From NCBI RefSeq assembly GCF_029945535.1, contig NZ_JAQSCU010000008.1:1-64000 (forward strand): a DNA stretch of 64,000 bases. Reading direction: 5' to 3'. Every line of letters begins with the position of its first letter. The stretch's first letter is position 1. The stretch comes from Methylotenera sp. Lineage in GTDB: Bacteria > Pseudomonadota > Gammaproteobacteria > Burkholderiales > Methylophilaceae. Position numbers and translations under genes: made by a program. Of this stretch, positions 25,486 to 36,877 are shown piece after piece. The notes beneath the pieces are model-generated. The model was not told where the DNA came from and ran no database searches. It worked only from the letters and a program-made list of their open reading frames with translations.

Positions 25486-27612
25486 TCAAGCTGTCACAGC
25501 GCTATCTTCCCAAACTTCGTACTCAATACACTCGTCAATTAGCTCAATCAGTTCACGCACCACAAATTGCCCTTCAAAGCCTGATGTTTTAAGCGCATCT
25601 TCAAACATCGTGAGATCTTTCGGGCATGACACCACAAACACCTGCAAACCTTCGATTTGTCCAGCTTCTTTCATACGGTTAGCTGAAGGTTTTTCAATAC
25701 CGACTGGATCAGGAATCCAGATGCGACCACCACCAGCACCGCAGCAGAATGAGTTGTCACGGTTACGTCCCATTTCAACTAATTCACAACCCAATAATTT
25801 AATCACTTCACGTGGCGCATCAAAGCCTTTGTTATAGCGGCCTAAGTGGCATGGGTCATGAAAAGTGACGCGGTAATCAAGCTTTTTCTTGAGCTTGACT
25901 TGACCAGTTTCAATGAGGCGCTTCACCAAAGTTGTATAGTGTTCAATTTCAAACTTCCCACCAAAATCTGGATACTCGTTGCGTATCGTATTGAACGAGT
26001 GTGGATCCGTTGTCACGATAGAGGCAAAGTCACAAGCTTGCAGCGTTCCGATATTGGATGAAGCTAGCAGTTCGTATAAACCTTCCTCACCAACACGTCG
26101 TACATCGTTACCGGCATTAAGTTCAGATTCAAACAGCAAGCCAAAATTAACCCCTGCGTGATGCATTAATTTGGCGAACGACTGCGTGACCTTTTGGTTG
26201 CGAGGGTCAAATGACGCGTAGTCTCCAACAAACCACAACACGTCGACTGGTTCTGCACGTGCGTCTTTAATTTCAAATGGAAGCTCTTTCGTCCAATTCG
26301 CTCTCTTACGTTTAGATTCACCAAATGAGTTGCCGGTTTTATGGATGGTTTGCAGTGTTTTTTCTAACAAAGGCTCCATCTCACCTGCTTCAACAAGATT
26401 GCGTCGCATCTGCACGATAATAGGCACATGTTCCACAGCTACTGGGCAAATCTCCACACAAGCCAAGCAAGTACGGCAAGACCAGAGTGTTTCCATAAAC
26501 ACTTGCCCGACATCTTTACCGTGAATATCCAGCTCTGCTTCTTTAGGCAACTCTTTAGCACTCAATGCATGATTGGCAAACTCACGTAAAGAGAGAATCA
26601 CATCTCTTGGCGACAATGGCGCGCCAACTGCGTTGGCTGGACAGGCTTCTTGGCATCTGCCACATTTAGTGCATGCATCAAGATGCAATAAGTTTTTCCA
26701 AGTCAGGTCAGTAATCGTCTTATAACCTGCCGTTTTCTGGTCATCTGGTACTTTTGGCAATCTTCTACCCGCTAACGGGTCTTTGAACATCAAAGAGGCT
26801 GCAGCTGTAAAAATATGTTTGATTTTTGTGTACGGAATACAGGCAATAAATGTCAGTGAAAGTAAACCATGAAACCACCATAAATATGGGCGGAATGCGC
26901 CAGCGCTTTCAGATGTCATGCCTAATGCCTGCATGATGTGCGCAAGCAAAGCGCCCACTGGCGACCACATACGATAATCCCAAACCGCTGGACGATCATT
27001 GAGCCAAACTAAACGTGTGGCTTCTAAAATAAAGCCCGTGATGCCTATTAAGATGAATGACCATAGAAATGCCCAGTCTTCGCGGCGATATTGGCTGCGA
27101 TCAAAGTCGGGATCACCTTCTTGTCTATCCACTCTTTTGTAATCAAGCTTAGGTAAGTGGAGCCATTTACGTCTATACATCATATAGATAAGGCCAACAA
27201 TTAAACCTAGACCAGCCAAATCCAGCACTAGTGAGAATAATAAGTAAAAGTTACCGTACCAAAACTTAATGCCAAACAACGGCTCCAGAATGTCATATTC
27301 CAGAGTAATGGTAGCTGTACCTATAAACAACAACACGAAGCCTAAGAATATCAAACCATGCGCGCGCCCTGCGCTTTTGTCACGTCGCACCAAGGTACGA
27401 TGCGTCGCCATCGTTTTAACCATCTCAACAAAACGTTTAAACAGCTCAGTCCATGAACCATCTGGTTTGCCGCGGCGATATTTACGAATCTGAACATAGA
27501 CACCGTAAATGAAAACTGCAATCGCCAAGTAACCTATGGCATAGAATAAATGTATCGCCTGTGGCTGAAAGTTCTCAAACAGCACTCGGGTGATTTCTTT
27601 AGAATTATCCAT
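25486..27612 (-). CDS. Membrane Fe-S oxidoreductase (NarI-HdrD-like), probable ETF:quinone reductase
   Basis: 708 aa. The first about 270 residues hold six hydrophobic segments of the NarI-like cytochrome b type. Two 4Fe-4S motifs follow: CTKCGRCQEACPA and CRTCLACVEICPV. The C-terminal half has two CCG-type domains; the second is HDPCHLGRYNKG...SFCCGAGGGR. This is the DgcB/EtfD-like architecture found next to ETF and amine or glycine-betaine dehydrogenases. No classical ETF-QO is in the window, so this protein probably re-oxidises ETF and reduces quinone. It lies between tmd and the repeat protein. Confidence 0.88.
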   Translation of the reverse strand: MDNSKEITRVLFENFQPQAIHLFYAIGYLAIAVFIYGVYVQIRKYRRGKPDGSWTELFKRFVEMVKTMATHRTLVRRDKSAGRAHGLIFLGFVLLFIGTATITLEYDILEPLFGIKFWYGNFYLLFSLVLDLAGLGLIVGLIYMMYRRKWLHLPKLDYKRVDRQEGDPDFDRSQYRREDWAFLWSFILIGITGFILEATRLVWLNDRPAVWDYRMWSPVGALLAHIMQALGMTSESAGAFRPYLWWFHGLLSLTFIACIPYTKIKHIFTAAASLMFKDPLAGRRLPKVPDDQKTAGYKTITDLTWKNLLHLDACTKCGRCQEACPANAVGAPLSPRDVILSLREFANHALSAKELPKEAELDIHGKDVGQVFMETLWSCRTCLACVEICPVAVEHVPIIVQMRRNLVEAGEMEPLLEKTLQTIHKTGNSFGESKRKRANWTKELPFEIKDARAEPVDVLWFVGDYASFDPRNQKVTQSFAKLMHHAGVNFGLLFESELNAGNDVRRVGEEGLYELLASSNIGTLQACDFASIVTTDPHSFNTIRNEYPDFGGKFEIEHYTTLVKRLIETGQVKLKKKLDYRVTFHDPCHLGRYNKGFDAPREVIKLLGCELVEMGRNRDNSFCCGAGGGRIWIPDPVGIEKPSANRMKEAGQIEGLQVFVVSCPKDLTMFEDALKTSGFEGQFVVRELIELIDECIEYEVWEDSAVTA

Positions 27613-27697
27613 TTAGCTCCGCCTATTGATGGGTATTAAGAGTTGTTATTTTTTGAATTTATATTTTGTAGATGACTATATTTAAAAGGGCTTCATC

Positions 27698-27727
27698 AAG
27701 CTCGTCGTAAGGCTTTACGACGAGCTT
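27698..27727. terminator. 13-bp perfect hairpin after tmd
   Basis: AAGCTCGTCGTAA at 27698-27710 pairs with TTACGACGAGCTT at 27715-27727 around a 4-nt loop. It lies between tmd and the Fe-S oxidoreductase gene. Without a T-run on the minus strand it may partly stop or stabilise the transcript, which would let tmd be expressed above the electron-transfer genes. Confidence 0.55.
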
Positions 27728-27739
27728 AATTAATCCAAT

Positions 27740-29968
<2,229 letters not shown>

Positions 29969-30010
29969 CTATTCTCAATCTGATGCGCTATGTAAACAAT
30001 TACCCTCATG

Positions 30011-30030
30011 GCTTACTACTTAGGTGTTAC
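30011..30030. promoter_or_regulatory. TACTACTTAGGTGTTAC motif upstream of tmd
   Basis: A degenerate version of the TACTAC/GTAGTA motif lies about 80 bp before tmd. Only the left half is intact. Confidence 0.35.
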
Positions 30031-30053
30031 TCAAAAAATCCTGCAATTGCAAT

Positions 30054-30088
30054 AAAAAAAGCGAGCGGACAATATGCCCGCTCGCTTT
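30054..30088 (-). terminator. Rho-independent terminator of the permease gene
   Basis: AAAGCGAGCGG at 30058-30068 pairs with CCGCTCGCTTT at 30078-30088. On the minus strand a run of seven T follows. It ends the permease transcript (30127-31824) and separates it from tmd. Confidence 0.85.
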
Positions 30089-30126
30089 CTAGATAACCTA
30101 AGAAATTAACTAAAACTTAGTGCTAA

Positions 30127-31824
30127 TTAAAGGCTATGTAAGTACCAAACCAACCCAATACCTGCAGCTAATGCAATGTATGGCAGTACACCAGCTCTAT
30201 TTGCTACACCATCTTCATGTTCATCTAAATGCATATCCTCCAACATCTGTTTAGGGAATACGCCTTTATCTTGAATATAGTGACGGTAAACGAATACAGG
30301 AAGAATCAAGGCAGCAAATAACAAGCCGACCTTCAATGTACCAGCACCCCATACATCGGCACCTAAACCCATGATGCTCAGGTTAACAAAGCCAAGAATG
30401 CCACCTAATACCAAGAGTATTGTTGGCGCTTTATATGGCCTATCCCATTTTGGTCTGTCAATGCGATGGATCCAGCCAGAGTTAAGGTTAAGGAAGTTGA
30501 AAATGATATAGCCTACGTTTGATGCTGCAAGAATAAACACATAATCTGACATCATCAAAAGCAGTAGATTGAAGCACAGGTCTGTCCACATCGCTCTTGT
30601 AGGTGCGCCATGATCATTGACATGAGACAAGTACTTAGGCAACCATCCATCAACAGAGGCTTGGTATAAGGTGCGTGAAGAACCCGCCATGGAAGTCATG
30701 ATAGACAGCATTAAAGCTAACACCATCATAATTACCATGACATTCGCAACAAATGCACCACCGCCTACAATGTCAGAAAATGCTGCTGCCACGCCCATAC
30801 CACTATAGATTGAAGCTTCTAACATACCATCATAGACTGCTGGAGTAATCACAACACCAGCTGCATCAACGATAGCAGGTGTTACCATATGACCCAAACC
30901 TAAATGACTTTGGAAAGCGATTGGCACTAACGTAAATACAGCCACGCAAAGCAGACCTGAATAGAAAATAGCCTTAAAGGTATCTGTTTTTGGATTTTTA
31001 AATTCACGTGTATAGCAAACTGCGGTTTCAAAACCATAAGTAGACCAAGCCGCAATAAAGAGCCCGCCAGCCATTAGTTTCCAACCTTCTATGCCCCATA
31101 CACCATCAGTCACATTGCCTGCTGCGTCATGCGCAAGTGGTGCTAATGGTAAGAAGTTAGCTTGAGAGATGTCTCCTGTCAGCAATGGTACTAAACCAAT
31201 TAACATCAATGGAATCAATGCAATCACGCCAAGGATCATGGTTGTTTTAGCTGAACGTAATATACCGCCATGCTGCACAGCAAATACAGACAGCAGAACA
31301 GCTGCACCTACAATAAACGTTGCGTTTATTCTCAGTGCTAATCCGTCTTTCACCATGCCTAAGTCTAGCAGGGTAATCTGCCAAGTGTTAATCACAGCAT
31401 CTGGCGCGAATAAGGCACTCAACATATAGCCTGCTGCAAGCCCAGAACCAATGGCTAGCACCGGCGACCAAGCAAACCAATTACACCAAACAGAGACTGG
31501 TGCAATAAACTTACTGTACTTTACCCATGCAACCGCACCATAGATTGAAGCTCCACCAGACTTATGTGGAAACAAACCTGCAATTTCCGCATAAGTAAAC
31601 GCTTGAATAAAACCAAAAGCGATGGAAATCGCCCAAATCATCCATGCTGGCTTGCCTACTGTTGCAGCAATCGCACCAATTGAAAACAGAACAAGTGCCG
31701 GAACGCCACTCGCCACCCAGAATGCGCCTTGCCAGCCGATCTTTCTATGTAACGTTGCGTTTTGTGCTGCAACGTTTTCCGAAAGATCAGCTGATATCGC
31801 ATCAACCGCAGAATTTACACTCAA
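30127..31824 (-). CDS. APC-family permease, probable methylated-amine transporter
   Basis: 565 aa from a TTG at 31824, preceded by AGGGGAC at a good distance; an earlier in-frame TTG at 31857 lacks such a site. About 12-13 hydrophobic segments are visible, with the APC-like YAEIAGLFPHKSGGASIYG early in the protein and FETAVCYTREFKNPKTDTFKA centrally. A hydrophilic tail near residue 520 (EDMHLDEHEDG) precedes a last membrane segment. It lies upstream of tmd in the same direction but with its own terminator. The substrate is inferred from context: trimethylamine or another methylated amine. Confidence 0.85.
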   Translation of the reverse strand: MSVNSAVDAISADLSENVAAQNATLHRKIGWQGAFWVASGVPALVLFSIGAIAATVGKPAWMIWAISIAFGFIQAFTYAEIAGLFPHKSGGASIYGAVAWVKYSKFIAPVSVWCNWFAWSPVLAIGSGLAAGYMLSALFAPDAVINTWQITLLDLGMVKDGLALRINATFIVGAAVLLSVFAVQHGGILRSAKTTMILGVIALIPLMLIGLVPLLTGDISQANFLPLAPLAHDAAGNVTDGVWGIEGWKLMAGGLFIAAWSTYGFETAVCYTREFKNPKTDTFKAIFYSGLLCVAVFTLVPIAFQSHLGLGHMVTPAIVDAAGVVITPAVYDGMLEASIYSGMGVAAAFSDIVGGGAFVANVMVIMMVLALMLSIMTSMAGSSRTLYQASVDGWLPKYLSHVNDHGAPTRAMWTDLCFNLLLLMMSDYVFILAASNVGYIIFNFLNLNSGWIHRIDRPKWDRPYKAPTILLVLGGILGFVNLSIMGLGADVWGAGTLKVGLLFAALILPVFVYRHYIQDKGVFPKQMLEDMHLDEHEDGVANRAGVLPYIALAAGIGLVWYLHSL

Positions 31825-31857
31825 TTTAAGTCCCCTTTTATAAAATTCCCAATACAA

Positions 31858-32235
31858 CCCTAAATACCGCTAAAGCTAAATGCGCTTTGTAGAGTTGCCC
31901 ACCTGGGTGAAGCAATAAAATCAGCCCGTGTCACCTATTAAATAAAACACTTGTCAATAAAACATCTATAAATAAAATATCTACGGAGTCTAAAAAAACT
32001 TTCCGCATTGGTTTACATTTGATGACAATCATAAGTTGAGTACAATTCTCATAACGGATTACTCTTAAAGTAGTAGTTTGCCAAACACTAGCCCCTATTC
32101 ATTGTGCGCTATATTTTTCCCAGCCAAATACTTCTTAAGTATTACACCTTCAAGATAGTGTTTATTCGCAATTCCTCTGTTTACTATTACGTCGTGCATA
32201 TAAGCTAAATAACAGCCTCAAGAAAGCGACGAAAG
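31858..32235. promoter_or_regulatory. Divergent promoter region of permease and globin operon
   Basis: A 378-bp gene-free region between two divergent transcription units. It contains TTAAAGTAGTAGTT at 32065-32078, matching the right half of the site at 50116-50131, and a second symmetric element, ATACTTCTTAAGTATTA, at 32129-32145. Both could be operators of a shared regulator. Confidence 0.45.
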
Positions 32236-32655
32236 ATGAATATTCAGCCTGTAATCAGTGATACTGCAAATAGCTCTTTATATGATCTAGTTGGGGGAGA
32301 GACTGGCGTTTTAAACTTAGTAAAGGTTTTTTATGACATTGTTGAAACTGAAAATTTTGCTCATAAGTTGCTTTTATTGCATCTACGCGGCAACGGCTTA
32401 GCGCACTCACGTCTAGAACAATTCAACTTTCTTTCAGGGTTCTTAGGTGGTCCTAAGCTATATGTTGAGAAACATGGCCACTCCAATGTGAGAACCATGC
32501 ACGAGCATGTAGAGATTAATGCTGAATCAAAAGATATTTGGCTAGCGTGTATGGACAAGGCAATCAATCAAATCGGACTTGAAGCGTCAACAAAAAACAA
32601 GCTAATGCGAAATTTCACAGCTGCGGCAGAGCGCCTTGTGAACAGGTCTGATTAG
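32236..32655 (+). CDS. Truncated haemoglobin, group II type
   Basis: 139 aa. The pattern SLYDLVGGETGVLNLVKVFYDIVET begins the globin fold, FLSGFLGGPKLYVEKHGH is the E-helix/loop region, and MHEHVEINAESKDIWLACM carries the F-helix His and the group II Trp of helix G. Such globins bind O2 or NO and assist oxidative metabolism. It is the first gene of an operon with a DMT transporter and two small proteins, transcribed away from the amine permease. Confidence 0.88.
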   Translation: MNIQPVISDTANSSLYDLVGGETGVLNLVKVFYDIVETENFAHKLLLLHLRGNGLAHSRLEQFNFLSGFLGGPKLYVEKHGHSNVRTMHEHVEINAESKDIWLACMDKAINQIGLEASTKNKLMRNFTAAAERLVNRSD

Positions 32656-32684
32656 CGATCCAATCTATCTGAAAGAGTTTTATT

Positions 32685-33752
32685 GTGAACAATGCCGCTC
32701 TGAAACAAGCTTTACATAAACATTATGCTAGAAATCAACGCTGGGGCTTTATGTGGGCACTCTGGACAGCCATTCTTTGGGGTGCTTGGTATGTGCCTGG
32801 CACGGCACTTTGGTCTGAACATCCATACGTCGATATTTCAGCGAATCAACAATCGTTAAGATTAGCGGCAACCGCTGTGATGACGTGGATACATGCCATT
32901 ACCGTATTTTTCTTTTTACTACTTTGGAACTTGGTACTAGGTAAGGTTAAAGATTACGGCCGAACGATGGTACGTTTTAGCAAAATTTCTAAATGGTATG
33001 CCCTCGCCTCACTTTGTGGCGGTCCTTTAGCCATTTTTGGCTCTTACATGGCAATGGGCTTTGTTGGACCTGTCTTTGCTGCAATCTCATCTTTATTTTA
33101 TCCAGTCATAGGCGCAATTATCGCTAGGCTTTGGTACAAAGAAAAAATCTCTAAACGCGCTGCGATTGGCATGTGCATCATTATTTTTGGTGGCATGGTG
33201 ATTTATGGCCCTAGCCTGTTTGGTGAAATGGATGCAAGCAATCCCAACGCATGGTTAGGCTATGTAGGTGGCATTATGTCAGCGATTGGCTGGGGCACAG
33301 AGGGTGCGGTCGCAGGACGTGCAATGGATGTGTCTGACCCCGATGTTGGTATCCATTGTCGCTTCTCGTTTGAAATATTATTTTGGGGATTACTCATATT
33401 ACCTTTCCTCGCCACATTTACTGACTTACCCATCAAAGCATTGATTGTTGATACGTTTACGCATAGCAAAGCCATGTTATGGATAGTACTTGCGGCAGCT
33501 TGCCATGCTTATTGTTATACGGCTTTTTATAAGAGTTTTAGTTTAATTGGTGTAGGTCGAGGTGAAGCGATCGGCAATCTGTATGCGGTTTTTGCACTTA
33601 TTTTCATTGCAGCTTTTACGCTGCAACTACCGCAATGGTATTTCATCGTAGGTTTGTTTTTAACGGTATTAGGTAGCTTTGTGATGTTCAGCGAATCTGC
33701 TGAATCCGTTGCAGAGTTACGTGACAATAGCGATGCCAAAGTGTATTCCTAA
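32685..33752 (+). CDS. DMT-superfamily transporter (EamA type)
   Basis: 355 aa from a GTG start. About ten membrane segments in two repeats are visible: the first contains FGSYMAMGFVGPVFAAISSLFYPVIGAIIARLWYKEKISK and the second YTAFYKSFSLIGVGRGEAIGNLYAVFALIFI, with the usual EamA glycine and proline positions. The substrate is unknown. Location between a globin and a small winged-helix-like protein in a methylamine region suggests an amine or a C1-related metabolite. Confidence 0.82.
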   Translation: MNNAALKQALHKHYARNQRWGFMWALWTAILWGAWYVPGTALWSEHPYVDISANQQSLRLAATAVMTWIHAITVFFFLLLWNLVLGKVKDYGRTMVRFSKISKWYALASLCGGPLAIFGSYMAMGFVGPVFAAISSLFYPVIGAIIARLWYKEKISKRAAIGMCIIIFGGMVIYGPSLFGEMDASNPNAWLGYVGGIMSAIGWGTEGAVAGRAMDVSDPDVGIHCRFSFEILFWGLLILPFLATFTDLPIKALIVDTFTHSKAMLWIVLAAACHAYCYTAFYKSFSLIGVGRGEAIGNLYAVFALIFIAAFTLQLPQWYFIVGLFLTVLGSFVMFSESAESVAELRDNSDAKVYS

Positions 33753-33773
33753 GTATATTCGTCAGGCACATCC

Positions 33774-34058
33774 ATGAAGCTTCATCACAAAGGATTTCTA
33801 TTAGTCACCATCTCTAAATCTGGTGGGATTTGGGATCAACAACTCATTGAGAAAGTATTTACTGAGTATGATGAATCTGGTGACTTCAGGGAAAAAACCA
33901 TACGCATTGCTTTAGATGAATTAGCGGCGGCGGGATTGATAAAGCGTATTGAAAATAAACTTGAAACAATTAATGGTAAAGCCAAGCTGTTGTTTAAATA
34001 CCAGGTTTCAGATTTTGGAATAACCAGAATGGTAGATACTGGACTACTTCTACCTTAA
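33774..34058 (+). CDS. Small winged-helix-like protein
   Basis: 94 aa. The helix content and the phrase TIRIALDELAAAGLIKRIENKLE, followed by a beta hairpin ending in YQVSDFGITRMVDTG, resemble a winged-helix DNA-binding domain. There is no recognisable family name. It starts 21 nt after the DMT transporter gene and is probably co-transcribed. It may regulate the operon. Confidence 0.65.
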   Translation: MKLHHKGFLLVTISKSGGIWDQQLIEKVFTEYDESGDFREKTIRIALDELAAAGLIKRIENKLETINGKAKLLFKYQVSDFGITRMVDTGLLLP

Positions 34059-34072
34059 CAAAAGGAATAACG

Positions 34073-34189
34073 ATGAGTGAGTTTTGGGGTTATGCGGGGG
34101 CTGATATTTTAGCGATAGTAGTGATTGGCGCAGTAAGTTTTATCTGCTTGATTTGTGCCAGAGTATTTGTTTCCAACTACGGAAAATAG
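34073..34189 (+). CDS. 38-residue membrane peptide
   Basis: ATG at 34073 with AAAGGA 9 nt upstream; stop at 34187-34189. The product has one hydrophobic helix (ILAIVVIGAVSFICLICARV) and a short charged tail (VSNYGK). It starts 14 nt after the winged-helix gene. Small single-span peptides of this kind often associate with a transporter, here perhaps the DMT protein. Confidence 0.55.
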   Translation: MSEFWGYAGADILAIVVIGAVSFICLICARVFVSNYGK

Positions 34190-34249
34190 CGGCACTCTAG
34201 GTACCATTACTAAGTGCCACTTTCTAAGCACCGCGACTCAAGATACAAC

Positions 34250-35422
34250 TTAAACCTCGTAACTTATAAACTCAGTCACTTCCAAGCCGAATCCAGCCAT
34301 GCTTGGGATCTTACGAGGCTCAGCCATCAGGCGCATTTTTACCACTCCCAAATCTCGTAGTATCTGCGCACCAATCCCATAATCTTTAAGCGTATATTGA
34401 TTGCTAACTGGTTGACCTGCTGATTTGATTGCATGAACCATATCCTCACTTTCTTCTTGTCGTCTAAGCATAACAATGACGCCAGATTCTGCTTTGCTAA
34501 TGTGTTCCATCGCATGCGGCAAACTCCAGCTGTGGCTCTTACTACTTGCATCTAACAAATCAATTAAAGTTAAAGGCTCATGCACTCTGACAAGCACACT
34601 TTGACTAGCGCTTACCTTACCTTTTACAAGCGCCAAATGTGTTTCGTTGGCGGTGGCATCATTAAACGCTATTAGTTTAAACTCACCATAAGCTGTTTCG
34701 ATGTTACGTTCAGCTACTCTAGTCACCAAACGCTCAGTCTGGCTTCTATAACTAATTAAGTCGGCAATCGTACCCACTTTCAAATCATGCTTTGCTGCAA
34801 ACTCAAGTAAGTCTGGCAGCCTTGCCATTTCGCCGTTATCTTTCAATATTTCGCAGATCACAGCGGCAGGCTCAAGATCAGCAAGTTTAGCAATGTCACA
34901 GCCTGCTTCTGTATGCCCTGCTCGTACCAGCACGCCACCTTTTTGTGCAATTAAAGGAAATACATGGCCAGGGCTGACAATATCGACTGGTCGAGCATTT
35001 ACATCGACTGCGGTTTGGATAGTATGTGCCCTATCTGCCGCTGAAATGCCGGTAGTAACACCTTCAGCAGCTTCAATGGAAACAGTGAAGTTGGTACCCA
35101 TCTTGGTACCATTTTTAGTTACCATAGGCTCAAGATTAAGCTGCTTGCCACGCTCTTCAGTCAACGTTAAGCAAATTAAGCCGCGTCCGTGTTTAGCCAT
35201 AAAGTTGATATCAGATGGTGTCACAAACTGTGCCGCCATGACTAAGTCGCCTTCATTCTCTCGATCTTCATCATCCAAAAGCACCACCATACGGCCTTGG
35301 CGCATTTCTTCAATAATTTCAATCATTGGGCTAATAGTTACGCTAGGCTTATCCAACAGCTCAAACGAAGGTATCGTGAGTGCGTGCTCTAAATATTTTA
35401 GGTTAACAATGTTGTTCATCAC
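34250..35422 (-). CDS. ribB: 3,4-dihydroxy-2-butanone-4-phosphate synthase with degenerate GTP cyclohydrolase II domain
   Basis: 390 aa. The N-terminal DHBP synthase domain is intact: DDEDRENEGDLVMAA for metal and substrate binding and RAGHTEAGCDIAKLA. The C-terminal domain aligns in position with GTP cyclohydrolase II but lacks the zinc-binding HSECLTGD...RCDCG motif, so it should be inactive (the RibBX form known in proteobacteria). It supplies the four-carbon unit of riboflavin. It lies 6 nt after folE2, and both point toward higher flavin and folate demand in this locus. Confidence 0.9.
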   Translation of the reverse strand: MMNNIVNLKYLEHALTIPSFELLDKPSVTISPMIEIIEEMRQGRMVVLLDDEDRENEGDLVMAAQFVTPSDINFMAKHGRGLICLTLTEERGKQLNLEPMVTKNGTKMGTNFTVSIEAAEGVTTGISAADRAHTIQTAVDVNARPVDIVSPGHVFPLIAQKGGVLVRAGHTEAGCDIAKLADLEPAAVICEILKDNGEMARLPDLLEFAAKHDLKVGTIADLISYRSQTERLVTRVAERNIETAYGEFKLIAFNDATANETHLALVKGKVSASQSVLVRVHEPLTLIDLLDASSKSHSWSLPHAMEHISKAESGVIVMLRRQEESEDMVHAIKSAGQPVSNQYTLKDYGIGAQILRDLGVVKMRLMAEPRKIPSMAGFGLEVTEFISYEV

Positions 35423-35428
35423 TTACTC

Positions 35429-36304
35429 TCAATAACCACTTTCGCTAGAAACACATGGGCTTACAGCGTTAGCTTCATATCGTTTAACAGGTTTATCTTC
35501 AATATTTACTGTGGGTTCACTTGAGATACATGCATATGCTGAATGGTTGTGTATAGACTCAAAATTCTCACATTCAATTACATAGCTTTTAACGCGAGGA
35601 TCATTTTTAAATACTGTCGCAATGTCTCTCACCATATCTTCTACAAATTTAGGATTATCGTAAGCCCGTTCAGTCACATATTTTTCATCGGGTCGTTTAA
35701 GCAGGCCGTAAAGTTCAGAAGATGCTTGCGCTTCGACCATCTTGATCATATCTTCAAGCCACATAAACTCGTGTAGGGCGATAGTAATAGTGACGTGGGA
35801 GCGCTGGTTGTGTGCGCCGTAAGCTGAAATTTTCTTAGAACAAGGGCAAAGACTGGTGACTGGAATTAACACCTTCACTTTTACATCATGTTTGCCATTT
35901 TTGATCTCGCCAATTAAAGTAACTTCATAATCAAGTAAACTTTTCACACCAGAAACCGGCGCAGATTTATTGATGAAATACGGGAAAGTCATTTCGATAT
36001 GACCAGATTTCGCTTCCAGCCTTATCGCCATTTCTTGCAAGATACTCTTGAAACTCTCTACCGATATTTCACGCTCATTTTCATTGAGTATCTCGACAAA
36101 ACGAGACATATGCGTGCCTTTAAAATGCTTAGGCAAGTGCACGTACATATTAAACATTGCAACAGTGTGCTGAGCACTGCCAGCCTTATCTTTTACAATA
36201 ACTGGATGTCGTATTCCACGAATACCTACTTTATCAATCGCCAGCTGGCGAGTGTCTGCTAAGTTTTGTACATCTTGTAATGAAAAATCTATAGGCAAAT
36301 TCAT
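35429..36304 (-). CDS. folE2: GTP cyclohydrolase IB (FolE2)
   Basis: 291 aa. The family signature [23 protein letters not shown] and the metal-contact stretch [21 protein letters not shown] are present, as is the T-fold core [13 protein letters not shown]. The N-terminus is standard for FolE2. It makes dihydroneopterin triphosphate for folate or methanopterin. It is first in a two-gene operon with ribB. The link to C1 metabolism is that methyl groups released here are carried by tetrahydrofolate or methanopterin. Confidence 0.93.
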   Translation of the reverse strand: MNLPIDFSLQDVQNLADTRQLAIDKVGIRGIRHPVIVKDKAGSAQHTVAMFNMYVHLPKHFKGTHMSRFVEILNENEREISVESFKSILQEMAIRLEAKSGHIEMTFPYFINKSAPVSGVKSLLDYEVTLIGEIKNGKHDVKVKVLIPVTSLCPCSKKISAYGAHNQRSHVTITIALHEFMWLEDMIKMVEAQASSELYGLLKRPDEKYVTERAYDNPKFVEDMVRDIATVFKNDPRVKSYVIECENFESIHNHSAYACISSEPTVNIEDKPVKRYEANAVSPCVSSESGY

Positions 36305-36387
36305 ATGTATCTACTTTCTAAAATTACTTTATTCATACCAATCACTTGAATAATGTACTGAGATGCAATTTAAAAACACTTAAAAAG

Positions 36388-36431
36388 AAGGAGGCAAGTG
36401 CAAACCCAATATGTAAACTGCTTGCCTCCTT
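36388..36431 (-). terminator. Terminator of the permease/small-protein operon
   Basis: AAGGAGGCAAG at 36388-36398 pairs with CTTGCCTCCTT at 36421-36431. On the minus strand it is followed by CTTTTTAAG. It lies after the last gene (36576) of the cluster 36576-39922. Confidence 0.6.
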
Positions 36432-36575
36432 TAAGGTTGCTACTCAACGTAAGGTTAGGAGATGACTTATCGTCAAACTTACGTAATACATTCTCATTCT
36501 TGGCTGCTTTCTTAACAATTCTCTTTAAGTACTACTACGTTTGGGTAGGTATGCCAAACAAACATAAATGTCTAA

Positions 36576-36866
36576 TTAATGCTCGCTTGAAAATATTTCC
36601 ATGCGATATTTCGCCCAATAATAGGCATCTAAGATAGAAATCGCATAGATGAAAATTCCACCTGATAACTTACCAACCATTGAAATATGTGGTTGCGCTA
36701 AGTTGAAGGTAATAAGCCCGAGAATAATCATAAAACACGCCATAAAGAAGCCTCTCTTAGGTGCATTATTGATTACCTGCCCCATACCTGGCAGGAAAAT
36801 AGCGACAAGTAATACCAGTTTTGCGTCTAAAGGTTTTTGTAAAGGTTGGTTATCATTAGTTGTCAT
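36576..36866 (-). CDS. Small membrane protein of the permease cluster
   Basis: 96 aa. A hydrophilic N-terminus is followed by three hydrophobic segments (about residues 16-34, 40-55 and 65-82), with LVAIFLPGMGQVINNAPKRGFF and YAISILDAYYWAKY. It has an AAAGGT ribosome site. I do not recognise the family. It lies 11 nt after the 226-aa protein gene and is the last of six genes transcribed together. Confidence 0.7.
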   Translation of the reverse strand: MTTNDNQPLQKPLDAKLVLLVAIFLPGMGQVINNAPKRGFFMACFMIILGLITFNLAQPHISMVGKLSGGIFIYAISILDAYYWAKYRMEIFSSEH

Positions 36867-36877
36867 AGATTACCTTT

